NCBI RefSeq assembly: GCF_018812025.1
Contig: NC_063061.1
Coordinates: 30,977,655 to 31,041,654, forward strand
Direction: 5' to 3'
DNA length: 64,000 nt
Source: Megalobrama amblycephala
Taxonomy: Eukaryota > Chordata > Actinopteri > Cypriniformes > Xenocyprididae
The notes below the pieces were generated by a model, which searched no databases, was not told the DNA's origin, and saw nothing but the letters and a program-made list of their open reading frames with translations. Shown piece by piece: positions 23,646-33,835 of the stretch. Within the stretch, counting starts at the first letter, position 1. Each line of letters opens with the position of its first letter. Made by a program: the position numbers and the translations under genes.

Positions 23646-24147
23646 AATTGTCAGAAAATGCTGACAAAATATTAAAAGAACAACATATTTATTTGTATGA
23701 TTTTGCAATTGTCTAGCAATCTACACTGAATAGATATTGAGATAAAAATTCACAATTACTATTTTTATTTTTTAATTCTGTGGTTACTACAGATCTGCAA
23801 CTTAACTTCAGATTTTTGCAACCTGAAATCTCATGACATTCTCCAGATGTGATCTGAATATAGCAATGTAAAAAAAAATGCTTTCACTGTCACCATATTT
23901 CTCACACAAGCTCAGTCACAAACAGGAAATGGAGTCCCTTAAAGATGTGATTACACGGGGTCAATCTGTCAAGCTAACAGCTGGACATTTAACAGCATGG
24001 AAGGGAGATTCATCCTGCTTTAGCATGAATCAAGATTTGTGGCTATTTCAGATTCAGTTTTCTGTTAATGGCTCAATGAGCAGCAGTATAAACAATAAAA
24101 AGTATTTTGTTTTTTTGAAAAAAAGTTAAAATAATTTTCTAAATAAT
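21919..24147. other. Receptor spacer with duplicated segment and (TA)n
   Basis: The segment 22918-23188 is the second copy of 15165-15495, and 23565-23640 the second copy of 16790-16870, in the same order and orientation. A TA run occupies 23472-23516 and a T-run lies near 23613-23641. No gene is seen. The 3' UTR of the receptor ending at 24148 should lie at its right end. Confidence 0.6.
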
Positions 24148-25298
24148 TCATATCTTTACACTAACACTAGCTTGACTATACTCACAACTCACAAAAGAGG
24201 ATCCTGTCTGAGTGCTTGTATTTGATAGGTTGTTTTTTGCTCTTCTCCACCAGAACACAGATCTGATCTTCTGTCTGCACTGAGACGAGCCGTAGTAATA
24301 CAGAAGAGGGTCTAGAAAAACACTTGTGCTCCCCAAACACACAGCCACCAGGTAAACAGCATATGATGAATCTCCCTCTCCGCTGTTTCCTCCAGCTAAA
24401 CGAACACAGTGGTACAACAGGATGCCATTGGTTGGAGCGAAACACAACACAAACTCCATCAGCACGGCGATAACCATAATCACAGCTCTTTTTCGTTTTT
24501 CCGAGAGCGATGGCGATTTTGCTAATCGATTAGACTTGCCACTGAGCACATATATGATGATAAAGTAGCTCACTAAGGTGACAATGAGTGGCACAAAGTA
24601 GTAGAGGCAGGAGAGGATGGAGAACAGGTACATGTATAGCTGATCTGTAGGTTCGTCATGGATCAGCGCATCATGACAAGTGACGCCCACATCCTTAATC
24701 TTGAATGTTTGTCTTATTGAAAGAAGTGGCACCGTACCAGCGAGCGCCAGCAGCCAGACCAGCACACACACGCATGTGGCTTTCCTTGCACTCCTCCAGG
24801 TTAGAGAGGCGACGGGAAACGCCACGGCCAGCAGTCTGTCCACACTCATGCACATCATCAGCAGTATGGAGCAGTACATGTAGCAGTAGTAAGCTGCACT
24901 GATCACACGACACGCCACCTCACCGAACACCCAATCTGAAGCGTTCAGCTGGTAGTGGATCTTCAGAGGCAGCAGCAGGGTGAAGAGCAGGTCCACACAC
25001 GCCAGGTGAGACATGTAGATCACCGCTGGTTTCTTCGCTCGAATCTTACAGGTGAACATCACCAAGGCCAAAGCGTTCAGGGGCAAACTAAAGAGGATGA
25101 TGAAGATGTAGAATGAGGGCATGACGCGTGTGACCAGCAGGCCTTTGAGGAAGAAAACAGCCTCATCTGAGATCTTCAGGATTGTAGTCTGGTTGCATTT
25201 TGCTTCATTCAGATCAGTGCTGTTACATGGATGTGCACCTTTATAGTTAGGCTGAGACAATTCTGGCCGTCTAATAGTATAACTTAAAAAAACAATCC
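24148..25298 (-). CDS. PAR-like (F2R family) receptor, exon 4 with seven transmembrane segments
   Basis: This is the last coding exon of a predicted 472-aa receptor. The acceptor GGTTACAG| at 25299 joins in phase 1 to the exon at 25462-25584, and the open frame extending further 5' (to 25353) is intronic. It encodes residues 90-472: a short ectodomain with two Cys and sequons NST and NQT, the PAR-like ISDEA, TM1 from about 149, conserved Cys219 and Cys297 with ECL2 Cys-His-Asp 297-299, Asp-Arg 243-244, and DPLLYYY 419-425. The cytoplasmic tail is Ser/Thr-rich. Human PAR1 is 425 aa. Nucleotide similarity to 10109-11184 is very high through TM1-TM4 and lower in loop 3 and the tail. The product should be a plasma-membrane G-protein-coupled receptor activated by N-terminal proteolysis. 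Confidence 0.92.
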
Positions 25299-25461
25299 CT
25301 GTAACCAAAAACACAACACCATCAGTTACATCTCTTATTACACCAGTAGACAAATGAACATGACTAAGAGGCCTTGATGAAGATTCAGAGTTAAAACAAA
25401 CACAAGGCCATTTCCTTCATTGTAAAAGTGTTGTTGGTGTGTGTCTATGAGGATTTTGTAC

Positions 25462-25584
25462 CTTCACGGGTTTTATTTGGAGTTGAGGAAGAGTCAGGCA
25501 AAGTCTCATCCATGTTGAAGTCAATTGGCTCATCGGTTTGGGTTATTTGGCCACGATTAATTGCAAAACTGCGTGGGGCTGCTG
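25462..25584 (-). CDS. PAR-like receptor, exon 3: thrombin site, tethered ligand and acidic exosite motif
   Basis: This is a predicted 123-nt symmetric exon, phase 1 at both ends, with acceptor GGTTACAG| and donor GAAG|GTACAA. It encodes residues 49-89, starting Ala-Ala-Ala-Pro-Arg|Ser-Phe-Ala-Ile-Asn-Arg-Gly. Pro-Arg|Ser is a good thrombin site, and Ser-Phe-x-x-x-Arg resembles the human PAR1 ligand SFLLRN. About 12 residues later comes the acidic-aromatic Asp-Glu-Pro-Ile-Asp-Phe-Asn-Met-Asp-Glu, placed like the hirudin-like thrombin-binding segment of PAR1. A sequon NKT lies near the end. This is strong evidence that the exon is real, although splicing is predicted only. The donor is not ideal. 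Being symmetric, the exon could be skipped without breaking the frame. Confidence 0.8.
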
Positions 25585-25680
25585 CTGTAACCAAACACAG
25601 AAGCATCAGTAATAGCTCTCATAACACTGCCAAACAAATAAATGTTACTGGGACACATTTACACAAAGGCCTTGATAAGT

Positions 25681-26664
25681 TAAGGCCCGTTCACACCAAG
25701 AACTATAACTATACAGATAACTATATTTGCGTCCACATTAACGAACAATAATGGTTTGTTAATTCTAAGCATAGTGATGGCCCATATCTGGTCCGCATGT
25801 AATCCACATGTACCAGATGTGGGCTGGATCTGGGCCATGCTACGTTATTGGGTGCGGTTTCAAAGTGTGTACATCATGTTTTTGCTGTTCTTTTTGCATT
25901 TACAGACACGGCAGATGTCCTCAGCATGCTAAGTTTCGAGTGAATAGTTAAAAAACAACGCCTAGTCTTTTTCACGGAAAAGCAAGACCTTGTTATCGAA
26001 ATGGCTTTGGATAGGTAATTTTATGTTACACTGTTTGTTAGCCTGACATAACCCAGATAGCAACATTGTGTCGGCCCAGATCCGGCCCACATCTGGCACA
26101 TGTGGCATGATGATCTGGCCCACATGCTGCACTGAATTACGATCCTTGTGTGGGCCGTTTCTGTGTGCCAGATCTGGGCCACAAGAAGGCCACAGCAATG
26201 CCAGATGTCAGCCAAGAGCAAAGAAATAAACCTAAACTGGACCTTATCTGGGCTGACACAATGTTGCTATCTGGGAATGATCTCATCTCTGTTAATACTT
26301 CTCACCGTTTATTCCGAGGGTATATATGACCGTTTGTTTTCCATATATCCATGTTCTTTAAAGTACATTGAAAAGAGGGGTTGACATGTCAAACAGTGGT
26401 GGCTTTTTCTGGGCCTCTGCAATTAACTTCTCCGCAATGACGTCTGCCATTTTAAATGCGCAAGCCCTTAAATTAGAGTGGAATCTGATTGGTTGTCAGT
26501 GTTTAATCGTTCGATAGCTGGAAAAAAAATAGCTGAAAGTGATCCCAACGATATAGTTTCTCTATATCGTTATAGCTGTGGTGAGGACAGTGCTATTCCT
26601 TTATATTTAGAATGATTTAGAACTATATCTTTATAATTATCGTTCTTGGTGTGAATGGGCCTTT
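25681..26664. mobile_element. DNA element with 'GGCCCGTTCACACCAAGAAC' ends, nested palindrome inside
   Basis: The left end is TAAGGCCCGTTCACACC and the right end the inverse GGTGTGAATGGGCCTTTA, about 984 bp apart. Inside, about 26050-26275 is a second palindrome beginning CCCAGATAGCAACATTGTGT and ending with the complement, rich in 'ccagatctgggcc'-type sequence. It sits in intron 2 of the receptor, only about 97 bp upstream of the tethered-ligand exon acceptor. No transposase. Confidence 0.75.
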
Positions 26665-27217
26665 AGTCCAAGCTAAAGGCAAGAGCAGCCTACTGTAGCC
26701 TATATTAGGACTTTATGTAATAGATTTATGTGTTTTTCTCTGTAAATTATAGTAATTCATAGTTAGTTTACGTACAAAAACTATATATTTGACAGTATTT
26801 TACAGTAAAATTACATTTAATGTGATGTTAAACCATTTGCAAAGTTATACTGTACTGTATATGGTAAAGTAATTTACAGTTAACCAATTTACAGGTTTTT
26901 ACTTTAGCATTTTTACAGTCAAAAAAAATATTTTTTTTTTTCATCCTTTTTTACATTAATGAATGCATTCAAAATCTCCATGATAATGGTAGGGACTCAA
27001 AATCTTAAGTGGTTTTCAAAAATATTTTTTTGCAGATTTTTTTTAGGCCTATGCAGTTTGTGGTGATATTAATAAATTGAATAAAAATGTATGGATTTTT
27101 AGGGGGAAAACAAACAATTCTTTCCAATGTATAATCTGTATCCCAAAGCAAAACCAGTATTGAACACTAATTTTAATGTCAAAAGTAAGATAGAATTTAG
27201 AGGATCTCTTACTATAC

Positions 27218-27298
27218 CTGTTCTGGGTTTCTCATGGTCTGGTGGATTAACTGGCTTAACAGTTGCTGCAGTATCAGCTAAACTGTGTTCAGCACTAA
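27218..27298 (-). CDS. PAR-like receptor, exon 2: pro-segment linker
   Basis: This is a predicted 81-nt symmetric exon in phase 1, with acceptor TGATTACAG| and donor ACAG|GTATAG. It encodes 27 residues (22-48) beginning Val-Ser-Ala-Glu-His-Ser-Leu and ending Glu-Lys-Pro-Arg-Thr, rich in Ala, Thr and Pro, which would form the pro-segment removed on activation. The sequence before the acceptor (ctgtaatcaaacata on the plus strand, then 'actactagacaaataaa') is similar to that before exons 3 and 4. No domain is recognisable. A stronger donor-like GTAAGA lies six bases on but would break phase. This is the least certain exon of the gene. Confidence 0.55.
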
Positions 27299-27479
27299 CT
27301 GTAATCAAACATACAAAAGAAATACATGTTATGTAACACTACTAGACAAATAAAGGAAAAAGACCACATCTGAGATCATGGATCTGTGTTAGACCCTCTG
27401 CTATTTTCAATATATATGCTGCCACTTGGTAATATTATAAGACAGAGTGTGTTAAAAATATAAAATATTGGATGACCAG

Positions 27480-27961
27480 TCATTTTCTTCTATTAAATGT
27501 AGTATTACTTATTAACCAAAAACCTGTACACAGAATCTCTTAGAATACAATTAAATACAATTACTTCATCCTATACAGTTAAAGACCTGGGTGTTATATT
27601 AGACAGCAACTTATAAAATCATATTTCATATATTACAAAAACAGCCTTCTTCCACCTCAGAAACACTGTTAAGCTACAGAACATGTGTTGTCTGTTTCTA
27701 ATGCAGAAAAGTTAGTTCATGCATTAATGACCTCTTGATTTCTGTAATGCATTACTAGCTGGTTGTCCTGCATCCTCAATAAACAAGCTACAATTAGTCC
27801 AAAATGGAGCTGCTAGAGTTCCTGCTAGGTCAAGAAAATATGATCATATAACATCAATTTTATCATCTCTACACTGGTTACCAATTAAGTTCCGTATATC
27901 AGTTATAAAGCATTGCTACTGACCTATAAGCCCCTAAATGGTTTAGCTCCCGTGTGTTTAA
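27480..27961 (+). mobile_element. L2/CR1-like LINE fragment, reverse-transcriptase C-terminus
   Basis: The plus strand encodes, with a few stops, the typical L2-type tail of a reverse transcriptase: VKDLGVILDSNL, then ITKTAFFHLRN and APVCLTDLL spanning the later insertion. The frame is interrupted exactly at 27961 by the TTAA element and resumes at 29382. It is an old, 5'-truncated and mutated copy, lying in receptor intron 1. Confidence 0.75.
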
Positions 27962-29381
27962 AGGATTAGTTCACTTTAAAATGAAAATTGCCCCTTTGGG
28001 TCCCACAGTAAAAATTGCATTCTGGGGGCTAAACATCATGTTATTTGGGGTCGCTTCAACCCACAGCAACAGTGTAAAAGTAGCCCAATTCCGTGGGAAA
28101 AGCGCGGACTTGGCAACGTCAGTTTTTTTTTTTCGTAAGTTAGATACGGAGGGTGGTCTGGTGGAAGCTAGATATTTTACTTCATAACTTATATTATTTT
28201 TCTTACATAAACACATCACTTCACTTCAGAAGGCCTTTATCAACCCCCAGAGCCATGTGAAGTACACTTCATACTCGTTGGTCCTGTTCACTGCCATTAT
28301 AAAGCTTGGATACATTAGGATATTTATTAAAGGTGCCCTAGATTCAAAATTTGAATTTACCTTGGCATAGTTGAATAACAAGAGTTCAGTACATGGAAAA
28401 GACATACATTGAGTTTCAAACTCCATTGCTTTCTCTTTCTTATGTAAATCTCATTTGTTTAAAAGACTTCCGGAAAACACGCGGATCTCAACATAACACC
28501 GACTGTTACGTAACAGTCGGGGTGTACGCCCCAATATTTGCATATGCCAGCCCATGTTGAAGCATTAGACAAGGGAAGGCAGTAACGTCTGGATCTGCAC
28601 AGGTGAATCATCAGACTAGGTAAGCAAGCAAGGACAATAGTGAAAAATGGCAGATGGAGCAATAATAACTGACATGATCATTGATATCATGATATTTTTA
28701 GTGATATTTGTAAATTGTCTTTCTAAATGTTTCATTAGCATGTTGCTAATGTACTGTTAAATGAGGTTAAAGTTACCATCGATTATTACTGTATTCACAG
28801 AGACAAGAGCCGTCGCTATTTTCATTTTTAAACACTTGCAGTCTGTATAATTCATAAACACAACTTCATTCTTTATAAATCTCTCAAACAGTGTAGCATT
28901 AGCCGTTAGCAACGGAGCACAGCCTCAGACTCATAGAGAATCAAATATAAACATCAAAATAAACACTGTACTTATGCGATTAGACATGCTGCATGACGAA
29001 CACTTTGTAAAGATCCATTTTGAGGGTTATATTAGCTGTGTGAACTTTGTAAATGTGCTGTAATATAATCGAGAGCTCGTGTGGCAGGGAGCACGCGAAT
29101 TAAAGGGGCGGCGTGCTGAAAAAATCAGTGCATAGTTAATGATGCCCCAAAATAGGCAGTTAAAATTAATTTAAAAAAAATCTATGGGGTATTTTGAGCT
29201 GAAACTTTACAGACACATTCAGGGGACACCTTAGACTTATATTACATCTTGTGAAAAAGCATTCTTGGGCACCTTTAATATAACTCCGATTGTGTTCATC
29301 AGAAAGAAGAAAGTCATATACAGGATGGCTTGAGGGCGAGTAAAGCTTGGGGTAATTTTCATTTCAAAGTGAACTAATCCT
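27962..29381. mobile_element. TTAA-flanked 'AGGATTAGTTCAC' element inserted in a LINE
   Basis: The ends are AGGATTAGTTCAC and the inverse GTGAACTAATCCT, with TTAA at 27958-27961 and 29382-29385. Removing the element and one TTAA restores 'gtgtgtttaaccgatctt', which continues the LINE reading frame. A second element (28331-29274) is nested inside. Confidence 0.85.
28331..29274. mobile_element. TTAA-flanked 'AGGTGCCC' element, 944 bp, copy 1
   Basis: TTAA (28327-28330 and 29275-29278) brackets AGGTGCCC...GGGCACCT. A copy of the same length lies at 60079-61022 and an inverted partial one at 7282-8683. No open frame resembles a transposase. Confidence 0.85.
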
Positions 29382-29750
29382 TTAACCGATCTTCTATCTT
29401 TGCTGAACAGCAGCTACACTAATTATTCTCCATTTGCTTTTCTGTTTTATCTCAGGATGCCCTTCCCAAGGTGACTAGTCAGCTCCAGTTTTGGATCCAG
29501 CCTCCTATGAAGACTTCAGATGCCTCAACACTTGTGAAGAGATGACCCCAACCCCTGTGAGGACTTCAGATGAACTTCACATTGTTTAAATTAATGTTAG
29601 CTAACTGCGTGATTTGTATATGTACATTTCTGAAATTACAAAATTTGGACACAGTCACCTCTGATAAAAGATTACTCTAAATTGTAATGTTGACATGCAT
29701 TTTCTCTAAAGCTGCTTTGAAACAATATTTTTGCGTTATCTACAAATAAA
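29382..29750 (+). mobile_element. LINE fragment, 3' part and tail
   Basis: Continues the frame broken at 27961 (TDLLSLLNSSYTNYS), then a 3' untranslated tail ending 'aaagctgctttgaaacaat...aaataaatgtgaaatga', similar to the usual teleost L2 tail. Confidence 0.7.
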
Positions 29751-30109
29751 TGTGAAATGAAACAAAATCTTTATAAAGGCTGAATAGTCCCAGCCAAACA
29801 AACACAGGACATTTCCTAGGAATGCTGTGAACAGACTCTCTATCAGAGCCTTGGTGCTTTTGATGTGCCTGGAAGGATTAAGTTTGAGTATAAACTTAAA
29901 TGACAAGTTATATTTAAAAAAAATCCTGTTGGTTGGTATTGGTAGCTGTTTTGGAACATGGTAGATACTTTTTAGCTGGTAATTTAACAAAAAAATATCA
30001 GGGTGCTTTAAATGAATAAATATATAAATAGTATTCTGTTTTTATCTATTATCACTCATTATTATTATTTTTTTAAAACATTTTTTTTTTTTTTTTTTAA
30101 AGAATATAT

Positions 30110-30484
30110 GTGACCCTGGACCACAAAACCAGCCATAAGTAGCACAGGTATATTTGTAGCAATTGCCAACAATACATTGTATGGGTCAAAATTATCAATT
30201 TTTCTTTTATGCCAAAAATCATTAGGATATTAACTAAAGACCATGTTCCATTAAGATATTTTGTACATTTTGTACCATAAATATATCAAAAAATTATTTT
30301 TGTGAGTGGATATGCATTTGCTAAGGACTATATTTGGACAACTTTAAAGGCGATTTTTTTTTTTTAAATATCCTATCCTAACAAACCATACATCAATGGA
30401 AAGTTTATTTATTCAGCTTTCCAGATGATGTATACATCTCAATTTCAAAAAATTGACCCGACTGGATTTGTGGTCCAGGGTCAC
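30110..30484. mobile_element. MITE with 'GTGACCCTGGACCACAAA' ends, 375 bp
   Basis: Terminal inverted repeat GTGACCCTGGACCACAAA at the left and TTTGTGGTCCAGGGTCAC at the right. A perfect target duplication was not found. It lies in intron 1 of the four-exon receptor, about 200 bp from exon 1. Confidence 0.8.
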
Positions 30485-30679
30485 ATACACATATAAAAGT
30501 ATAGGCTATTTGGGATAATATTTTATTCGAGCAGTAACAATAGTAAAAAGATGATTAAAAGTAGTTCAGTTTCAGTTATTCATTTAAGTTAAAGGGCACC
30601 AGCAAAAATATATGCTACAAAAAGTCATGAAAAGTTTGAAAATCATAAGCTCATTTTCTTCATGCACAATTGAACTTAC

Positions 30680-30743
30680 CGTTAAAGATGGCAGTGCATG
30701 TGTGCGCATTCAGAATTAAAAACAAGATAGCTTGGATTTCCAT
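30680..30743 (-). CDS. PAR-like receptor, signal-peptide exon 1 (four-exon copy)
   Basis: This is the first coding exon, 64 nt (21 codons plus one base) in phase 1, with Met at 30743 and donor G|GTAAGT at 30679-30674. It encodes Met-Glu-Ile-Gln-Ala, a hydrophobic core Ile-Leu-Phe-Leu-Ile-Leu, then Asn-Ala-His-Thr-Cys-Thr-Ala-Ile-Phe-Asn. The His-x-Cys-Thr-Ala part matches exon 1 at 14685-14745. Together with 27218-27298, 25462-25584 and 24148-25298 it gives an uninterrupted 472-residue frame. Introns are 3381, 1633 and 163 bp. The GC-richer, CpG-bearing DNA at about 30840-31020 upstream is a plausible promoter region. Confidence 0.72.
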
Positions 30744-31164
30744 TATGTGTGAACAACTGTCCGTTAGAACAAAAAATGCATTTCAGTACGAAAAAAAAAA
30801 CAAGCTCTTCAAAATGAAGAAAGAAAAGGTTGTTTTGAGAAACAAACTCGCGCGGGAAGTCTTCAGTCGCCGTCTGAACAGCAGTTGCGCTTTCCGCACT
30901 GTGATGTGGCTCGAGCTCGAGCGAGGATGTGAGTTACAATGCGGTGACATCACGGACCCACGTCCCATTTAGCTGTTATTATAAAACCCAGACAGTGTGT
31001 CCCGTCTGTACCACAGCGCCCCTGGGAAAGTAGGCTGTTACTTACACTTTACAGCTCAACATAGAGAGAAAATGTCGAAAATGCTTCCTATGCGTTAATA
31101 AGGTTTTCTGTGTGGTTGCTAAGCAGTTGGTGATAGATGGTTGCTATGACATAGTCAGACGGAC

Positions 31165-31211
<47 letters not shown>

Positions 31212-31741
31212 GAACAGTGCTGAGGGATCTTTGACTCGAAAGCCTGTTGTTAATTTATTACATAATTTCCTGATCTGTACTTGGTGTGTTTTAGATAGTA
31301 TGTCTGCTGTATTTGAATCTTATATGATCAACAATATATTTCAATGATCTAATTTTGTTTATGCTGCTTTATAGACCTGTTTACAAAATACCAGAATGTT
31401 CTAGAAAAATAGCATATTTGCTTATTCTTGTGAGATGCTAGACCTCTGACTGATTAAGATAACAGACACACACATTTACTGTGTTGCCGTTTCCGGTTTG
31501 CAAGGAAAGCCAATTCTGGCAGGAAAAGGCATGTGAACAGGGGAAACATAGATCAGAGTCTAATTGCCGTTTAATTCCAGTAAACTAGCTTTTTTAAACA
31601 GTGCATTACCATGTTTGTGGACTAGTTGCTGAAATGCTGAGAGGTTGAGGTTTTACATCTGGTGAAATCTGGTCATTCTGGCCTGTTTTTAACATTGAGA
31701 TTTCAAATGTGACTCAATTTACAGAGATTCATTTATCTCAC
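30744..31741. other. Upstream region of the four-exon receptor, with (AAAG)n
   Basis: The interval 30840-31020 is locally GC-rich with several CpG and 'ctcgagctcgagcg'. No TATA box can be assigned. A GAAA microsatellite occupies 31165-31211. No gene. Confidence 0.45.
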
Positions 31742-32509
31742 TACACAGCAAAATCCCCAGAGTTAAATCAACTCTGCTCAGAGAACATATATATTATGGT
31801 CCCTCTCTACATAGAGTTAAAATAACATTGAAGCAGAGTTAAAGTTAATGAGATAATATGCTGTTTGTGGAGTTGTTTAATCAGATCTTTAGAGATTTAA
31901 TGTCTTTTATCTTCAGTCGATTTCATCTAAGGCTGTGGCTGGAAGTAATTCGTAGTTATTGTGTTTCTCTTCAGTGATTTTGTTAACAGCAGGTGTTCAT
32001 CACTAATGCTCAATCATAACTTAATTAATCACTTAATTATCTCTACCAAGACCAAATACATTAACATTATGCATCTTCAGAGAGTTGTCATGATTGAAAT
32101 ATATATATAACATCTAGCAACTCTGAAAGGATAGTGTTATTATCTTGGTTCATGTGCTTGTTTTCTCACAACCTTGATCTGAAAAAAGATGCACACTTTT
32201 AATCACAATCTGAAAAAGTTAATGAGATAATATGCTGTTTGTGGAGTTGTTTAATCAGATCTTGAGCGATTTAATGTCTTTTATCTTCAGTTAATTTCAT
32301 CTAAGGCTGTGGCTGGAAGTAATTTGCAGTTATTGTGTTTCTCTTCAGTGATTTTGCTTGTTAACAGCAGGTGTTCATCACTAATGCTCAATCATAACTT
32401 AATTAATCACTTAATCTCATTAACTTTAACTCTGCTTCAGTGCTACTTTAACACTGTATAGAGAGGGACCATATGTAATCTGAGAAGAGTTCATTTAACT
32501 TGCTGTGTA
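31742..32509. mobile_element. Repeat element with 'TACACAGCAAAATCCCC' end and internal duplication
   Basis: The element begins 'ctacacagcaaaatccccag' and ends 'aacttgctgtgtac'. The inner stretch near 31845-31990 ('gataatatgctgtttgtgg') is repeated at about 32225-32370. A shorter relative lies at 45614-45902 and fragments at 9180-9250 and 32766-32955. Confidence 0.65.
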
Positions 32510-33034
32510 CAAATTTAAAGTTGGCATGAAATCAAAATGGGCAATTCTTTTTCAATTCTTTCTTTTTATGGAAAATGGCCGGATATATTACAACCCGAAA
32601 ACTAAAAGACTTTCAAATCACATGAGCCAATATTTTATTCACAATAGAACATAGATAACATAACAAATGTTTAAACTGAGAAATGTTACAATTTTATGCA
32701 CAAAATGAGCTCATTTCAAATTTGATGCAATAATCTACAGCAGCAGCGTAGCAGATCTATTCTGCCAAGACCAAATACATTAACATTGTCACACCCATTA
32801 CCATGCATATTCCGAGAGTTGTCATGATTGAAATATATATATATATAACATCTGGCAACTCTGAAAGGATGTGTTATTATCTTGGTTCATGTGCGTGTTT
32901 TCTCACAACCTTGATGTGAAAAAAAGATACACACTTTTAATCACAATCTGTCCAGAGTGATAACGGTTTTATTTGGAGACTGAATAGTAACATTCCATTC
33001 ACAGGACGTAGAATGTAGAATGCTGATGATATAC

Positions 33035-33071
<37 letters not shown>

Positions 33072-33555
33072 TTAATGCGATATCTAAATGGGGACATACA
33101 GCTAAAGACTATAAACTAACCCAAACCCACACCCCCAGACTTTTAAATATGTAAAATAAACATTTTTTTTTTATATTTTAGGCTTTATTGAAATCTTGCA
33201 GATTCAGTTTCAGAACTCCTATGAAGAACACATTAAAATCATTTACTGTACATCCACTTGTGATGTTTGTTTTAGACTCCCATCTGTTTTCCATCCTGCT
33301 TTACTGTTTATATAAACACTAAACACTGTTCAGTAGCTTTTTGTTCCATCACATTCTAAACAACAATTTAACTTCCAGAAGTAGATTAATCGGCAGTGTT
33401 CATTGTGTAATGTAAATTGGAGATTTCTGGTGTTTTACAAAGTGTATCAGAGATGAGTTGAAAACGATGTCACGATAGCAATGAACTCAAGTATAAGCAC
33501 CATTTGTTTGGGGGGGTTGGGGGTAGAGAGAGATGGGGGAAGATGCCTCCATGAA
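32510..33555. other. Gene-free stretch: repeat fragments and (CA)n
   Basis: About 32766-32955 repeats 32043-32212 ('accaaatacattaacatt', 'gttatcttggttcatgtg'). A CA run occupies 33036-33069. Nothing coding. Confidence 0.55.
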
Positions 33556-33835
33556 AGGGATAGTTCACCCAAAAATGAAAATTCTGTCATCATTTACTCA
33601 ACTTCAAGTTGTTCCAGACCTCTATGAATTTCTTTATTCTGCTGAACATAAAATAATATATTTTGAAAATTATAGGTAGTCTTTTTTCAATAATATGGAA
33701 GTCATCAACTGTTTAGTTACCCATTCTTTAAAATATCTTATTTTGTGTTCAACAGAAGAAAGAAACTCATACAGGTTTGGAACAACTTGGGTGCGTAAAT
33801 GACAGAATTTAATTTTTTTTGGGTGAACTATCCCT
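33556..33835. mobile_element. Compact TTAA-family MITE, 280 bp
   Basis: Ends are AGGGATAGTTCACCC and GGGTGAACTATCCCT. The right flank is TTAA (33836-33839); the left flank reads TGAA, one change from TTAA. Confidence 0.8.

Noticed and set aside
25290..25330. Ser-Tyr-Thr-Ile-Arg-Arg at the start of exon 4 (minus strand, about 25267-25284) as a second tethered ligand
   Set aside because: It resembles SFLLRN only loosely, is preceded by Val-Phe-Leu with no Arg, and lies after the acidic segment. The Ser-Phe on the previous exon aligns better with the other copies.
25299..25353. Extending the receptor start to Met at 25353
   Set aside because: This gives an N-terminus with no signal peptide and reads through a good acceptor whose phase matches the upstream exons.
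30670..30972. 100-codon plus-strand frame over the receptor exon 1
   Set aside because: It is antisense to a signal-peptide exon with matching phase and donor, and has no domain of its own.
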